The position numbers were made by a program, and so were the translations under genes. Source: Pseudomonas pseudonitroreducens (GTDB taxonomy: Bacteria; Pseudomonadota; Gammaproteobacteria; Pseudomonadales; Pseudomonadaceae). Taken from it: DNA of 64,000 bases. Positions 50,853-59,103 of this stretch are shown here, piece by piece. The stretch spans positions 120,132 through 184,131 of the forward strand of contig NZ_BQHJ01000015.1 of the NCBI RefSeq assembly GCF_021603645.1, given 5' to 3'. The notes beneath the pieces are model-generated. The model was not told the DNA's origin, ran no database searches, and saw only the letters and a program-made list of their open reading frames with translations. The first letter of the stretch is position 1. Every line of letters begins with the position of its first letter.

Positions 50853-51547
50853 GCGCGTACTCCCGAGAGTTTCTGCCAGAGGAAGCCGGCGAACATGCCC
50901 GCCAGGCCGGAGAGCACCAGGGCCGAGCCCAGTTGCCAATAGCTGAAGAGCACCGAGCAGAACAGCGAGACGGCGACGCAGACCACGGTGGGCACGTTCT
51001 TCACCACGGGGGTGATCAGGGCGATGAAGGTCGCGGCGATGGAGAAGTCCAGGCCCAGGTGCTCAAGACCCGGAATGCTGCTGCCCACCAGCACGCCGGC
51101 GAGGGTGAAGAGGTTCCAGGCGATATAGAACGTCAGGCCCACGCCCAGGGCATACCAGCGATTGAAGGTCTCGCGGTCGTGGCCGCTGGTGAGGGCGAAC
51201 AACTCGTCGGTGAGCAGGAAACCCAGCCCCGCGCGCCAGCGTCCCGGCAGCGGAGAAATCACCGGGCGCATGGTCATCCCGTAGAGCAGGTGCTGCGAGG
51301 TCAGCAGCAGGGTGGTGATCATGATCGAGAAGAACCCGGCGCCGCCCTTGAGCATGCCGATCGCCACCAGTTGCGCGGCGCCGGCGAAGACAATCGCGGA
51401 CAGGCCCTGGCCGTGCAGCGGCGAGAGACCGGCGTCGATCGCCAGGGAACCGGCGAGCAGGCCCCAGGGCAGGACCGCGAGTGACAGCGGCATGATGTCG
51501 ATGGCGCCCCTGAGGAAGGCGCGTGAAGGCAACTGGTGTTGGGACAT
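50849..51547 (-). CDS. azlC: AzlC family branched-chain amino acid exporter
   Basis: A 232-residue membrane protein: RGAIDIMPLSLAVLPWGLLA near residue 12, FAGAAQLVAIGMLKGGAGFF near 53 and LLTSQHLLYGMTMRP near 78, then FLLTDELFALTS. These are the AzlC landmarks. The start at 51547 is preferred because AAGA is well placed before it; alternative in-frame starts lie six and 51 bases upstream. It is the large subunit of the exporter. Confidence 0.85.
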   Translation of the reverse strand: MSQHQLPSRAFLRGAIDIMPLSLAVLPWGLLAGSLAIDAGLSPLHGQGLSAIVFAGAAQLVAIGMLKGGAGFFSIMITTLLLTSQHLLYGMTMRPVISPLPGRWRAGLGFLLTDELFALTSGHDRETFNRWYALGVGLTFYIAWNLFTLAGVLVGSSIPGLEHLGLDFSIAATFIALITPVVKNVPTVVCVAVSLFCSVLFSYWQLGSALVLSGLAGMFAGFLWQKLSGVRA

Positions 51548-51655
51548 GAACATTTCTTGCAGGCCGATAAGTGCCGTCAGCGTGGCAGAGAACGGCACCG
51601 CCTGGCTTGAACAATCTTGCTGTCGTTGTCGTCGCGGGTGGCCCTGCTGGGCATC

Positions 51656-52678
51656 TCATGCCGGCGGATTCGCCAGGAACGCCAGCAGGGTGGCTTCCTC
51701 GGCGCTGAGGTTCTGGCGCTTGCGCGCCTTGCGCAGGCCGGCCAGTTCGCCGGCAAGGAAGGCCTCGATCACCCGCGGATGCACGTAGCACTTGCGGCAG
51801 ATCGCCGGGGTGTTGCCCAGTTCGTCGGCTACCTGCTGGATGATCTCCTTGAGCTGGCGGCTGGCGCTCTTCTCATCCACCCAGCGGGCCTTGCGGCAGT
51901 GTTCCAGGGCCAGGGTGGTGCCGGCCCAGGTACGGTAGTCCTTGGCGGTGAACTCTTCGCCGGCGTGCTGGCGCAGGTAGGCATTGATGTCGCGGGAGTC
52001 GATCATGTGGCGTTGGCGATCAGCGTCCAGGTACTGGAAGAGTTGCTGGCCAGGCAGCTCCAGGCAGCGCCGGAGGATTCGCGCCAGGCGCGGATGCTCG
52101 ATGTCCACGCTGTGGCGGATGCCGCTCTTGCCGCGAAAGGCGAAGCGGATTCGCCCGCCCTGGACCTCGACGTGACGGTTGTTCAGGGTGGTGAGGCCGA
52201 AGGAGCGGTTCTCCTTGCGGTAGCGCTGGTTGCCGATGCGGATCAGCGTGCGGTCGAGTAGTTCGACCACGGTCGCCATGACCTTCTCGGCGCCCAGCCC
52301 CGGCAATGCCAGGTCCCGCTCGATGCGCCGGCGCAGGTTCGGCAGGCTCTGCCCGAAGCGCAGCAGGCGCTCGTACTTGGCGCCATCGCGCACCTCGGTC
52401 CAGCGCGGGTGGTAGCGGTACTGCTTGCGCCCACGCCCGTCGCGCCCGGTGGCCTGCAGGTGGCCCAGCGGGTCGATGCAGATCCACACATCGATGTACG
52501 CCGGCGGAATCGCCAGGCGGTCGATGCGTTCGATCTCCGCTTCCACGCGGATGCGCTCGCCGCCCGGGTCGAAATAGGCGAAGCGCCCGCGCAGGCGGCG
52601 CCGGCTGATACCCGGCAGGCTGTCGTCGACGTAATGCAGGTCAGGCGGTAGCTCCAGCAACTCCGGCGGTGTGCTCAT
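51656..52678 (-). CDS. DNA topoisomerase IB (poxvirus type)
   Basis: A 340-residue type IB topoisomerase. Tyr298 in ICRKCYVHPRV is the nucleophile, and NQRYRKENRSFGLTTL near residue 149 and AFRGKSGIRHSV near 180 contain the catalytic Arg and Lys region. The N-terminal domain (LHYVDDSLPGISRRRLRGRF) fits the bacterial group. It relaxes supercoils through a 3'-phosphotyrosine. Confidence 0.9.
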   Translation of the reverse strand: MSTPPELLELPPDLHYVDDSLPGISRRRLRGRFAYFDPGGERIRVEAEIERIDRLAIPPAYIDVWICIDPLGHLQATGRDGRGRKQYRYHPRWTEVRDGAKYERLLRFGQSLPNLRRRIERDLALPGLGAEKVMATVVELLDRTLIRIGNQRYRKENRSFGLTTLNNRHVEVQGGRIRFAFRGKSGIRHSVDIEHPRLARILRRCLELPGQQLFQYLDADRQRHMIDSRDINAYLRQHAGEEFTAKDYRTWAGTTLALEHCRKARWVDEKSASRQLKEIIQQVADELGNTPAICRKCYVHPRVIEAFLAGELAGLRKARKRQNLSAEEATLLAFLANPPA

Positions 52679-52766
52679 GACGGCTCCTCGCAGGCTCTCC
52701 CGTCAATGGATCGCGCAAGAGCCCTGAGAGTGCCGTTTTTTTTCCTCCGCGACGCCGCCCTGAGTC

Positions 52767-53999
52767 TCAGCGGTGGGCATCCCTGGTGGCCATCTGAACC
52801 GGCGAGACCAGGCGCGGATCGGCGCCGCCAAACAGGGTGCGCAAGTAGTCTTCCTGGCTTTGCAGGCCCCGGCGCACCAGCCACGCCCGGCCGCCGGGCA
52901 GCGCGCGCAGCAGGCCGTGGAAGAGCAGGCGTGGCGGCGCGCTCAGCAGCGGGTACCAGGGCAGGCTGCCACTGGGCAGGCCCAGCGCCCGACGGCCGTG
53001 GGCGTCGATGAAGGTGGCGGCGATACTCAGGTGGATGGCGCGGTTCAGGCGCCCGCGCAGCCAGGCGAAGTTGGCGTAGTGACGTTGCAGCGGTTCGTCC
53101 ACCAGCGCCGAGCCGAGGATGCGGCTGCTGTCATCGGGCGGCGCCTGGGACAGCAGGTTGTGGTAAAGGGCGCGGATCGCGTCGTTTTCGCTGGCGCATA
53201 ACCAGCGCTCCTCGACACCCATCAGCCAGGCGATATAGCGCCAGAGGTGGACGATGGCTTCGCGCTCGCGCCGGCTCAGGGCGATGCCGAGCATGCGCTG
53301 GCCGATCAGGAAGATCGCCGAGAAGGCCAGGTAGGTCGCCTGCATGTCGCCCTGGTTCACCGGCAGGCCGTAATGGCCGGAGTCCCACTCCGCGCGCCGG
53401 GATACCTGCCGGCGCACCAGGGCATGCACCAGGCGCACGTGCAGGGTGCTGCGATAACCCGCTGCGCCGCGCGCCATACCGCCGGGACGAGTGCAGTCGA
53501 TCCACCACTTGGTGGTTTCGGCAATACGTCGCTGCGGGCCTTTCTCCAGTGCGCCGGTCAGCACCAGGGTGCGATTGATCGCGGACGCCTGGTAGCCCGC
53601 CAGGAGGCCGAGATCGCGCAGCACGCGCATGCCGGTCAGCCCGGACAGGCCGCAGGCACGGGCTCCTTCCTCCAGGCGCTGGGGATCGACCCAGGCGGGC
53701 AGCGCATCGACCTGGGCAAAGAAATCCCGCAGCGCCCGGGGCGCCTCGGGAAGGGCGCCAATACCTTGCTGCAACGCCTGTTCGTACAGGCGCATGGTGC
53801 TGCCGAGGCCGGCTTCGTCCATCCATTCGACCAGCGCATCCATGGGCCCATCGCCCACCGTGAGGGACTCGCCGATGGCCTGCCAGGTCGCGGCATCCGG
53901 CTCGCTCGGGCCCTTGAGGAAGCGCCTGACCGGCGCGGCAGTGCGCCGGGCGCGCTGTAGGTCGGCGCCGTGGCGAGTGGGCAGGATGGTTGCGCTCAT
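52767..53999 (-). CDS. MpaB/DUF2236 family oxygenase-like protein
   Basis: A 410-residue protein of the oxygenase-MpaB (DUF2236) family, related to latex-clearing protein Lcp. Visible landmarks are GYRSTLHVRLVHALVRRQVS near residue 203, NQGDMQATYLAFSAIFLIG near 237, and YRIAW-like WRYIAWLMGVEERW near 273. The His of VRLVHALVR is a likely heme or metal ligand. It is divergent from a TetR gene, with a 6+6 bp dyad between. Substrate unknown. Confidence 0.75.
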   Translation of the reverse strand: MSATILPTRHGADLQRARRTAAPVRRFLKGPSEPDAATWQAIGESLTVGDGPMDALVEWMDEAGLGSTMRLYEQALQQGIGALPEAPRALRDFFAQVDALPAWVDPQRLEEGARACGLSGLTGMRVLRDLGLLAGYQASAINRTLVLTGALEKGPQRRIAETTKWWIDCTRPGGMARGAAGYRSTLHVRLVHALVRRQVSRRAEWDSGHYGLPVNQGDMQATYLAFSAIFLIGQRMLGIALSRREREAIVHLWRYIAWLMGVEERWLCASENDAIRALYHNLLSQAPPDDSSRILGSALVDEPLQRHYANFAWLRGRLNRAIHLSIAATFIDAHGRRALGLPSGSLPWYPLLSAPPRLLFHGLLRALPGGRAWLVRRGLQSQEDYLRTLFGGADPRLVSPVQMATRDAHR

Positions 54000-54049
54000 C
54001 GATTCATACCTTGGTTTGGTTGCCGGGCGGATTGCTCGAATTACGCTAT

Positions 54050-54067
54050 TGCGAGTATTTGCTCGCA
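54050..54067. promoter_or_regulatory. Candidate TetR operator between mpaB-like and tetR genes
   Basis: TGCGAG-TATTTG-CTCGCA, perfect six-bp arms with a six-base spacer, 51 bases before mpaB and 36 bases before tetR. The 103-bp gap holds several further CTCGCA/CTCGAA half-sites. Confidence 0.6.
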
Positions 54068-54102
54068 TTCAACTCGCGTCCGGCTCGCACCAGGAGAGAG
54101 GC

Positions 54103-54711
54103 ATGAGGAAACAACCCAAGCAGCAGCGCGCCAGCGAGATGGTGGCGGTGCTGGTCGAGGCAGCGGCGCTGGAAATCGGCGAGCACGGCCTCGACGGCCT
54201 GACCACCAACCACGTTGCGCGGCGCGCCGGGGTCAGCGTCGGCTCGCTTTACCAGTACTTCGCCAACAAGGAGATGCTGGTTGAGGCATTGCTGATGCAG
54301 CGTGCCGGCACCCTGATGAAAGTGGTGCACGAGCGCGTGGCGCCGCTACTGGGCGCGGACATCGGCAGTGTGACCCGTGCGGTGCTGGAGGGGATCTTCC
54401 AGCAGGTGGATGGCGATGCGGCACAGCGCGAGCTGCTGCGGCACTGGCACCGGCTCAACTCCGCGCCGGTGTTCCGCGCCCTGGAGCAGCAGATGATGGA
54501 GGTATGCCGGCAATACCTGATGCGCCACTTCGACGACTACCGCATCGACAACCTGCCGGCGGTGCTCTTCGTGGCGATCAATTCCGTGCAGTACACCAGC
54601 GCGCGCTACCTGAGCGAGGGGCAGCCGCTGCTCGGGCGCGAGGAGGTAATCGAGACGTTGGCGCGAATGGTCGAAGCACTTTGCCTGTCGCGCATCGTGC
54701 GGCATCCGTAG
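54103..54711 (+). CDS. TetR family regulator
   Basis: A 202-residue TetR protein: LTTNHVARRAGVSVGSLYQY near residues 33-52, then FANKEMLVEALL. The recognition-helix sequence is almost the same as in the TetR at 49264, so the two may bind similar sites. AGGAGAGAGG precedes the ATG. It probably controls itself and the divergent MpaB-like gene. Confidence 0.83.
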   Translation: MRKQPKQQRASEMVAVLVEAAALEIGEHGLDGLTTNHVARRAGVSVGSLYQYFANKEMLVEALLMQRAGTLMKVVHERVAPLLGADIGSVTRAVLEGIFQQVDGDAAQRELLRHWHRLNSAPVFRALEQQMMEVCRQYLMRHFDDYRIDNLPAVLFVAINSVQYTSARYLSEGQPLLGREEVIETLARMVEALCLSRIVRHP

Positions 54712-54751
54712 GGACCACTGGCATCTCCCGGCGAGCCTGTGCCAGCGGAAC

Positions 54752-54868
54752 CCCTCACCCCAGCCCTCTCCCAGGGGGAGAGGGAGCTGTTCGGTGCAAG
54801 CGGGGGCCGTGGTATCAGCCGGCACGATCTGCCCCTCTCCCAGGGGGAGAGGGAGCCGTTCGGTGCGG
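54752..54868. repeat. CCCTCTCCCAGGGGGAGAGGG-type hairpin repeats
   Basis: Two hairpins of the type CCCTCTCCC-AGG-GGGAGAGGG (54764-54785 and 54833-54853) in ~80 bp imperfect direct repeats that share AGCTGTTCGGTGC or AGCCGTTCGGTGC. Confidence 0.8.
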
Positions 54869-54960
54869 GCGGAAGTCGTGGTAGCGACCGGCACGACCTG
54901 ACCCTATCCCTGAGGATAGGCACCGCAAGCGCAAGGAGTGACGGGCAGGGGCCGTGCGTA

Positions 54961-54993
54961 AAAAAGCCCCGGAAGGCTTGCGCCAACCGGGGC
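54961..54993 (-). terminator. Intrinsic terminator of the NDH-2-like gene
   Basis: Minus strand GCCCCGG ... CCGGGGC followed by TTTTT, 14 bases after the stop codon. Confidence 0.85.
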
Positions 54994-55006
54994 CTTGTTC
55001 AACACA

Positions 55007-56209
55007 TCAGGCCACGACCGGGATCATCGGGTCGGCGGCGGCCAGCGCGGTGGCGCGGTCGGCGGCCGGCGGGTAGATCCACACGGTGTTGATTTCGGTC
55101 TTGATCTTCTTGCCTTCCTCGCGCTGGAAGCGCACCTGGCGATCCCAGCCTTCGGTGAACAGCGCGCCCCAGGCTCCCAGATCCAGGCAGGTCACGTACT
55201 TGGGCTGGCTGTAGGGAATGGGTGCCACACCCAGCAGGTCGGCGGCGGCGTTGTTGCCGGCCGAGCGGCCGAGGGCGATGGCGTGCTGGCAGGTCATCAG
55301 CGCGTAGTTGCCGGCATCGTCCACGGCGGCGTAGGCGACGTCGCCGGTGGCGAACACGGCGTCCTGGCCGATCACCTGGAGATTGCGGTCGACGTGCAGG
55401 CGGCCCTGGCGGTCGCGCTCGCCGGCAACCTGTTCGGTCAGCGAGCTGGCGCGCACGCCGGCGGTCCAGATCACTGTCTTCGCCTCGATGCGCTCGCCGC
55501 TGGAGAGGGTCACGCCGTTCTCGTCGATGGACTCCACCGAGGCCTTCAGGCGCCATTCCAGGCCCAGTTCGGTCGAGGCTTCGGCCACCACGGACTGAGA
55601 AGTGACGCCCAGGGCGCCACCGATCTCGCTGCCGCGATCGACCACGATGACCCGCACCTTGGCGTCTGCGCCCAGTACTTCACGCAGGCGCGCCGGCATT
55701 TCAGCGGCGGTCTCGATGCCGGTGAAGCCGCCGCCGGCGACGATCACGGTGTTGCGCGCTGCGGATTCCGGCAGCTGGTGCAGCGAGCGGATGTGCTGCT
55801 CCAGACGTACGGCCTGGTCGATGTCGTCCACGTCAAAGGCGTGCTCGATACCCGGCAGGGCAGGACGGGCGACCTTGCTGCCGCTGGCGAGGATCAGGCG
55901 GTCAAAGCCCAGGGTAGCGATGTCGCCACCGGCATTGCGGTAATCCAGCTGGCGGCCGTCGACGTCGATCTGCTCGACGCTGCCCTGGATGAAGGTCACG
56001 CCCACGGCGCCGAACAGTTCGCCCAGCGGTGCCGCCATCTGGTGCACGTTCGGCTCGTAGAAGCGCGGGCGGATGCGCAGTTCGGCCTGGGGCGCGAGCA
56101 CCGCGACTTCGACGTCGCCGCGCTGGTGCAGGTCGAGCAGACGCGTGGCGCTCAGGGCGCTCCACATACCCGCGAAACCGGTACCGACGATCAGGATGCG
56201 TTGTTTCAT
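55007..56209 (-). CDS. NAD(P)/FAD-dependent oxidoreductase, NDH-2-like
   Basis: A 400-residue two-dinucleotide-domain flavoprotein: ILIVGTGFAGMWSALSA near residue 5 binds FAD, VIVAGGGFTGIETAAE near 154 binds NAD(P)H, and VFATGDVAY near 287 is the second FAD contact. It resembles type II NADH dehydrogenases, which pass electrons from NADH to quinone at the inner membrane. No C-terminal transmembrane helix is visible. It is divergent from an Rrf2 regulator with a perfect palindrome 89-113 bases upstream of the start codon. Confidence 0.8.
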   Translation of the reverse strand: MKQRILIVGTGFAGMWSALSATRLLDLHQRGDVEVAVLAPQAELRIRPRFYEPNVHQMAAPLGELFGAVGVTFIQGSVEQIDVDGRQLDYRNAGGDIATLGFDRLILASGSKVARPALPGIEHAFDVDDIDQAVRLEQHIRSLHQLPESAARNTVIVAGGGFTGIETAAEMPARLREVLGADAKVRVIVVDRGSEIGGALGVTSQSVVAEASTELGLEWRLKASVESIDENGVTLSSGERIEAKTVIWTAGVRASSLTEQVAGERDRQGRLHVDRNLQVIGQDAVFATGDVAYAAVDDAGNYALMTCQHAIALGRSAGNNAAADLLGVAPIPYSQPKYVTCLDLGAWGALFTEGWDRQVRFQREEGKKIKTEINTVWIYPPAADRATALAAADPMIPVVA

Positions 56210-56297
56210 GGTGTCTCCGACGAAAAGGATGAATCCAGGTTGCAGGGTTCCCGAGTGCCTGATATCGGAGCGGTTCGCTTCCCGGCTCGCCTCGGAT

Positions 56298-56322
56298 AAC
56301 TACGACTATATTTGTCGTAGTT
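56298..56322. promoter_or_regulatory. Perfect 9+9 bp palindrome, candidate Rrf2 operator
   Basis: Arms AACTACGAC (56298-56306) and GTCGTAGTT (56314-56322) with a seven-base AT spacer TATATTT. It lies about 90 bases before the NDH-2-like start and 210 before the rrf2 start. Rrf2 proteins bind AT-spaced dyads of this size. Confidence 0.7.
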
Positions 56323-56531
56323 AAGTGGTGCAACCGATTTCTGCTTGAAACTCCGACCGTTCGTCACAGTTGAGGCGGGCAAACGGTGCTGCTTCTATTT
56401 ATGTGCAGAACATTGGGAAACCCTAGGGGCCGCGCCTGGCGGGTGACAGCTCGTCCGAATGCATGCTTAAGTGCTTGCCGGACGCCCGGTGTGGTATGAG
56501 AATAATGCGACTGATCTAGTCGGAGTTTGTG

Positions 56532-57053
56532 ATGGCGTTATACAGCGCAGGGGTGGAGTACGGCATTCACTGCCTGCTCTTCCTGACGGACGAAAAGGGC
56601 GACAGCCGTGACTCCAGCGTACGCGCGCTGGCGGAGTTGCAGGGGGTGCCCCAGGAGCTGCTCGCCAAGGTCTTCACCAAGCTGGCCAAGGCCGGCCTGG
56701 TGGCGGCTACCGAAGGCGTGCGCGGCGGTTTCCGCCTGGCGCGACCGGCGGACGAAATCACCGTGCTGGATATCGTCCAGGCCATCGACGGCGACAAGCA
56801 GATCTTCGAGTGCCGCGATATCCGTGGTCGCTGCGCAGTGTTCGAGGGTTCGCCGCCAGAGTGGGCGACCTGCGGCACCTGCTCGATCCACGCGGTCATG
56901 CTCACCGCACAGAAGCGCATGGAAGAAGCCCTGGCCCAGCACACCGTGCTCGACCTCGCGCGCCGCGTCGGGCGCAAGGCCCCGCCGGAGTTCGGCGAAG
57001 CGCTGCTGCGCTGGATGGACGCCCAGCGCGACGGCACCAGCGCCGCCAACTAG
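56532..57053 (+). CDS. Rrf2 family regulator
   Basis: A 173-residue Rrf2-type winged-helix protein (ALYSAGVEYGIHCLLFL at the start, then VPQELLAKVFTKLAKAGLV and EGVRGGFRLARPADEITVLD). Cys94, Cys101, Cys114 and Cys117 are arranged as a possible Fe-S site, which would sense nitric oxide or redox stress as NsrR and RsrR do; it is not the C-x5-C-x7-C order of IscR. The start at 56532 has CGGAG six bases upstream. The divergent NDH-2-like gene is the likely target. Confidence 0.83.
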   Translation: MALYSAGVEYGIHCLLFLTDEKGDSRDSSVRALAELQGVPQELLAKVFTKLAKAGLVAATEGVRGGFRLARPADEITVLDIVQAIDGDKQIFECRDIRGRCAVFEGSPPEWATCGTCSIHAVMLTAQKRMEEALAQHTVLDLARRVGRKAPPEFGEALLRWMDAQRDGTSAAN

Positions 57054-57060
57054 CGTCGTC

Positions 57061-57687
57061 TCAGCGCGCTTCACCGCCGCGCGGCTTGTAGAAAACGAAT
57101 TCATCGGTCTCGGCGGTGCGGATGTACTCCTTGGCCCAGCTCGGCGATACGTGGCGGTCATGGAAGTACATGGCGCCGCGAGTGCGGTCGCTGAGCTGCT
57201 TGTTCAGCGCCTTGCGGGCGATTTCCTTGGCGATGTCGTAACGGTTCTTCTCTTCCACCTGGTCGGAGCGCCCGTCGCACCACCAGGAAAACTGGCAATG
57301 CTTCTGCTCCTGGCCCTGCTTGACCACACCGCACACGGTGTCGGGGAAGCCGCTGTGGCCGATACGGTTGAGCACCACGTTGGCCACCGCCTCCATATCG
57401 GCGCGGCCGCCACCCTTGGCTTCCCAGTAGATGGTCCGCGACAGGCAGACCACGGCGTCGTCCAGCGGCGCCTTGCCGGCGGGGTCGACGGCTTTCACTT
57501 CGGCCTTGGTGATGGGGGCTGCGGTGGTTACCGCGGTAGCGGGGTGGGCGACCTGTTGTTCCAGGACTTCGCCTTTGGTCACGGCGGCCTGGGCTTTCTC
57601 ATCGGTGGATGTGCCCAGCTCGGCGGCGATGGAAGAGGGTGCCCAGAGCGCGAGCAATAACAGCGGAAGCAAATGAAGGCGGCACAT
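57061..57687 (-). CDS. SleB-like cell wall hydrolase
   Basis: A 208-residue exported protein: signal peptide MCRLHLLPLLLLALWAPSSIAA, a linker rich in Ala and Val, then the Hydrolase_2 (SleB) domain with LSRTIYWEAKGGGRADMEAV near residue 82, VANVVLNRIG and QFSWWCDGRSD, and AMYFHDRHV. The Glu of YWEAKG is the likely catalytic residue. It should cut peptidoglycan. The stop is seven bases from the convergent rrf2 stop. Confidence 0.82.
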   Translation of the reverse strand: MCRLHLLPLLLLALWAPSSIAAELGTSTDEKAQAAVTKGEVLEQQVAHPATAVTTAAPITKAEVKAVDPAGKAPLDDAVVCLSRTIYWEAKGGGRADMEAVANVVLNRIGHSGFPDTVCGVVKQGQEQKHCQFSWWCDGRSDQVEEKNRYDIAKEIARKALNKQLSDRTRGAMYFHDRHVSPSWAKEYIRTAETDEFVFYKPRGGEAR

Positions 57688-57859
57688 GATCGAATCTACC
57701 TGCGCGACAAAACCAGTCCGGCCGTTGCGCAGGGCCCTTCCGGTACCCGCGCGACGGCGCCCTTGAGGCTGCTCCCTGGGAAAAGAAAGCGAAGCGACGG
57801 CGCCTGGTCGTTGTGACTGTCCTGCACGAGCCCGGATTCAATTTTTCAGCCGGACGGTA

Positions 57860-58681
57860 TTACCTGCATGCCGCTGGTGACGGGGCCTGGGGCAGATAGC
57901 GCTGGAAGAACTCGGCCACCGCCTGGAGCACCGCAGGTTGCTGTTCGCGGTGCGGAACATGCCCGCAATCGGCCAGCAGCCTGAGCATGGTCGGTACGCC
58001 AGGAACCGAGGTGAAACGCTGCGGATGCGCGGCTGAGCCGTACTCGTCCTGCTCACCGTGCAAACTCAGGATCGGACACTTCACCTGGGCCAGTTCGGCG
58101 TCCAGGTTCCAGTCGCTGAAGTCATCGCAGAGCCAGGTGTCGACCCAGGCGCGCAGCACCCAGAAGGCCTTGTCGCCGTGGTACTTCTGCAGACGCTGCA
58201 ACTGCCCCTCGCGGGCGAATTCCTGTTCTGCGGCGCGGATGCCGTCGCGGGTACGGTGCTCGACGAAGGCCTGGGCCGATTCGCTGATCAGCGCCGCGCA
58301 GGCCTGCGGATGCTGTGCCACGCAGGCCACGGCCATGGCGCCGCCGACGCTGTGGCCGAACACCACGCAGCGCTCGAAGCCGAAGTGCTGCTGCAGCAGA
58401 GGGAAGACCGTGCGTGCCTCCTCGTCGATGAAGTCCAGGGGCAGGGCCCCGGGATACTGATCGGAACGGCCGAAGCCGAGGCGGTCGTAGGCGATCACCT
58501 GGCGGCCGGTCGCGCGCGCGAGCTGTTGCGGGAAGTCGCGCCACAGGGTCACACAGCCCAGCGAATCATGCAGCAGCAGGATCGGCTCGCCGGTGTTCTC
58601 GGCGGGTGTCCAGTCCTGGGCGAACAGCTGGCCTTTCTCGCTGCTGATCCAGTGCTCGCGGGTGACGGTGGTGGACGACAT
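57860..58681 (-). CDS. Alpha/beta hydrolase
   Basis: A 273-residue alpha/beta-fold hydrolase: LLLHDSLGCVTLWRDFPQQL near residue 35, the nucleophile Ser in VVFGHSVGGAMAV near 111, the acid Asp in LHGEQDEYG and the His in DCGHVPHRE. AGGAA lies eight bases before the ATG. It resembles haloalkane dehalogenase-like or esterase members but lacks a feature that fixes the substrate. Confidence 0.78.
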   Translation of the reverse strand: MSSTTVTREHWISSEKGQLFAQDWTPAENTGEPILLLHDSLGCVTLWRDFPQQLARATGRQVIAYDRLGFGRSDQYPGALPLDFIDEEARTVFPLLQQHFGFERCVVFGHSVGGAMAVACVAQHPQACAALISESAQAFVEHRTRDGIRAAEQEFAREGQLQRLQKYHGDKAFWVLRAWVDTWLCDDFSDWNLDAELAQVKCPILSLHGEQDEYGSAAHPQRFTSVPGVPTMLRLLADCGHVPHREQQPAVLQAVAEFFQRYLPQAPSPAACR

Positions 58682-59103
58682 GCGGTGTTCCTGATCGGGG
58701 CAGGGGCGCATGGTAGGGCGCGGGTCCGGTCAATGCCAAGGATTGGCGGGGCACTAAGGAAACCTTAAGGCTGCTCGGCGATGATGATGACTCGCGGCCG
58801 GGGCTGTCCCGGGCAGTGCTCACACCGGGCCCGGTCGCTTTTTTTTGAATCAACAGAGGAGTCCTGCCTTGGACACTTGCCCTGGTCGATTGCGACAGGT
58901 CTGAACAGCGAGCCGTCCGGCAGAACCCTGCCACTGTCTCGCTGCGTTGCGGACAGTGGCGAGACGCATCCCGTCGCGGGATGACGTCTCACCATTCCCC
59001 TGCGGGGCCAACCGGCCCTTCGCACCCGCGCAATCCACCACCCGAATGCGCGCCGGCATCGCCCGGCGCATGGAGCGGCTTCGCGCCGCAAACGAGGTGG
59101 AAC
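58682..59103. other. Long leader region upstream of mgtC
   Basis: The 422-base gap has no gene that I can support with confidence. Near 58823-58846 ACCGGGCCCGGT is followed by a run of eight T (58839-58846), like an attenuator. Just after it AGGAG (58857-58861) stands seven bases before a TTG that opens an 11-codon frame to 58904. Long leaders with attenuation are known upstream of mgtC in enterobacteria; here it is a suggestion only. Confidence 0.4.

Noticed and set aside
53629-54102. Upstream extension of the TetR at 54103 into the mpaB-like gene
   Set aside because: AGGAGAGAGG sits directly before the ATG at 54103 and the extension is antisense to a conserved gene.
58981-59103. N-terminal extension of MgtC by 41 codons
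   Set aside because: The extension is Pro-rich and unlike family N-termini, and GAGGTGG stands directly before the ATG at 59104.
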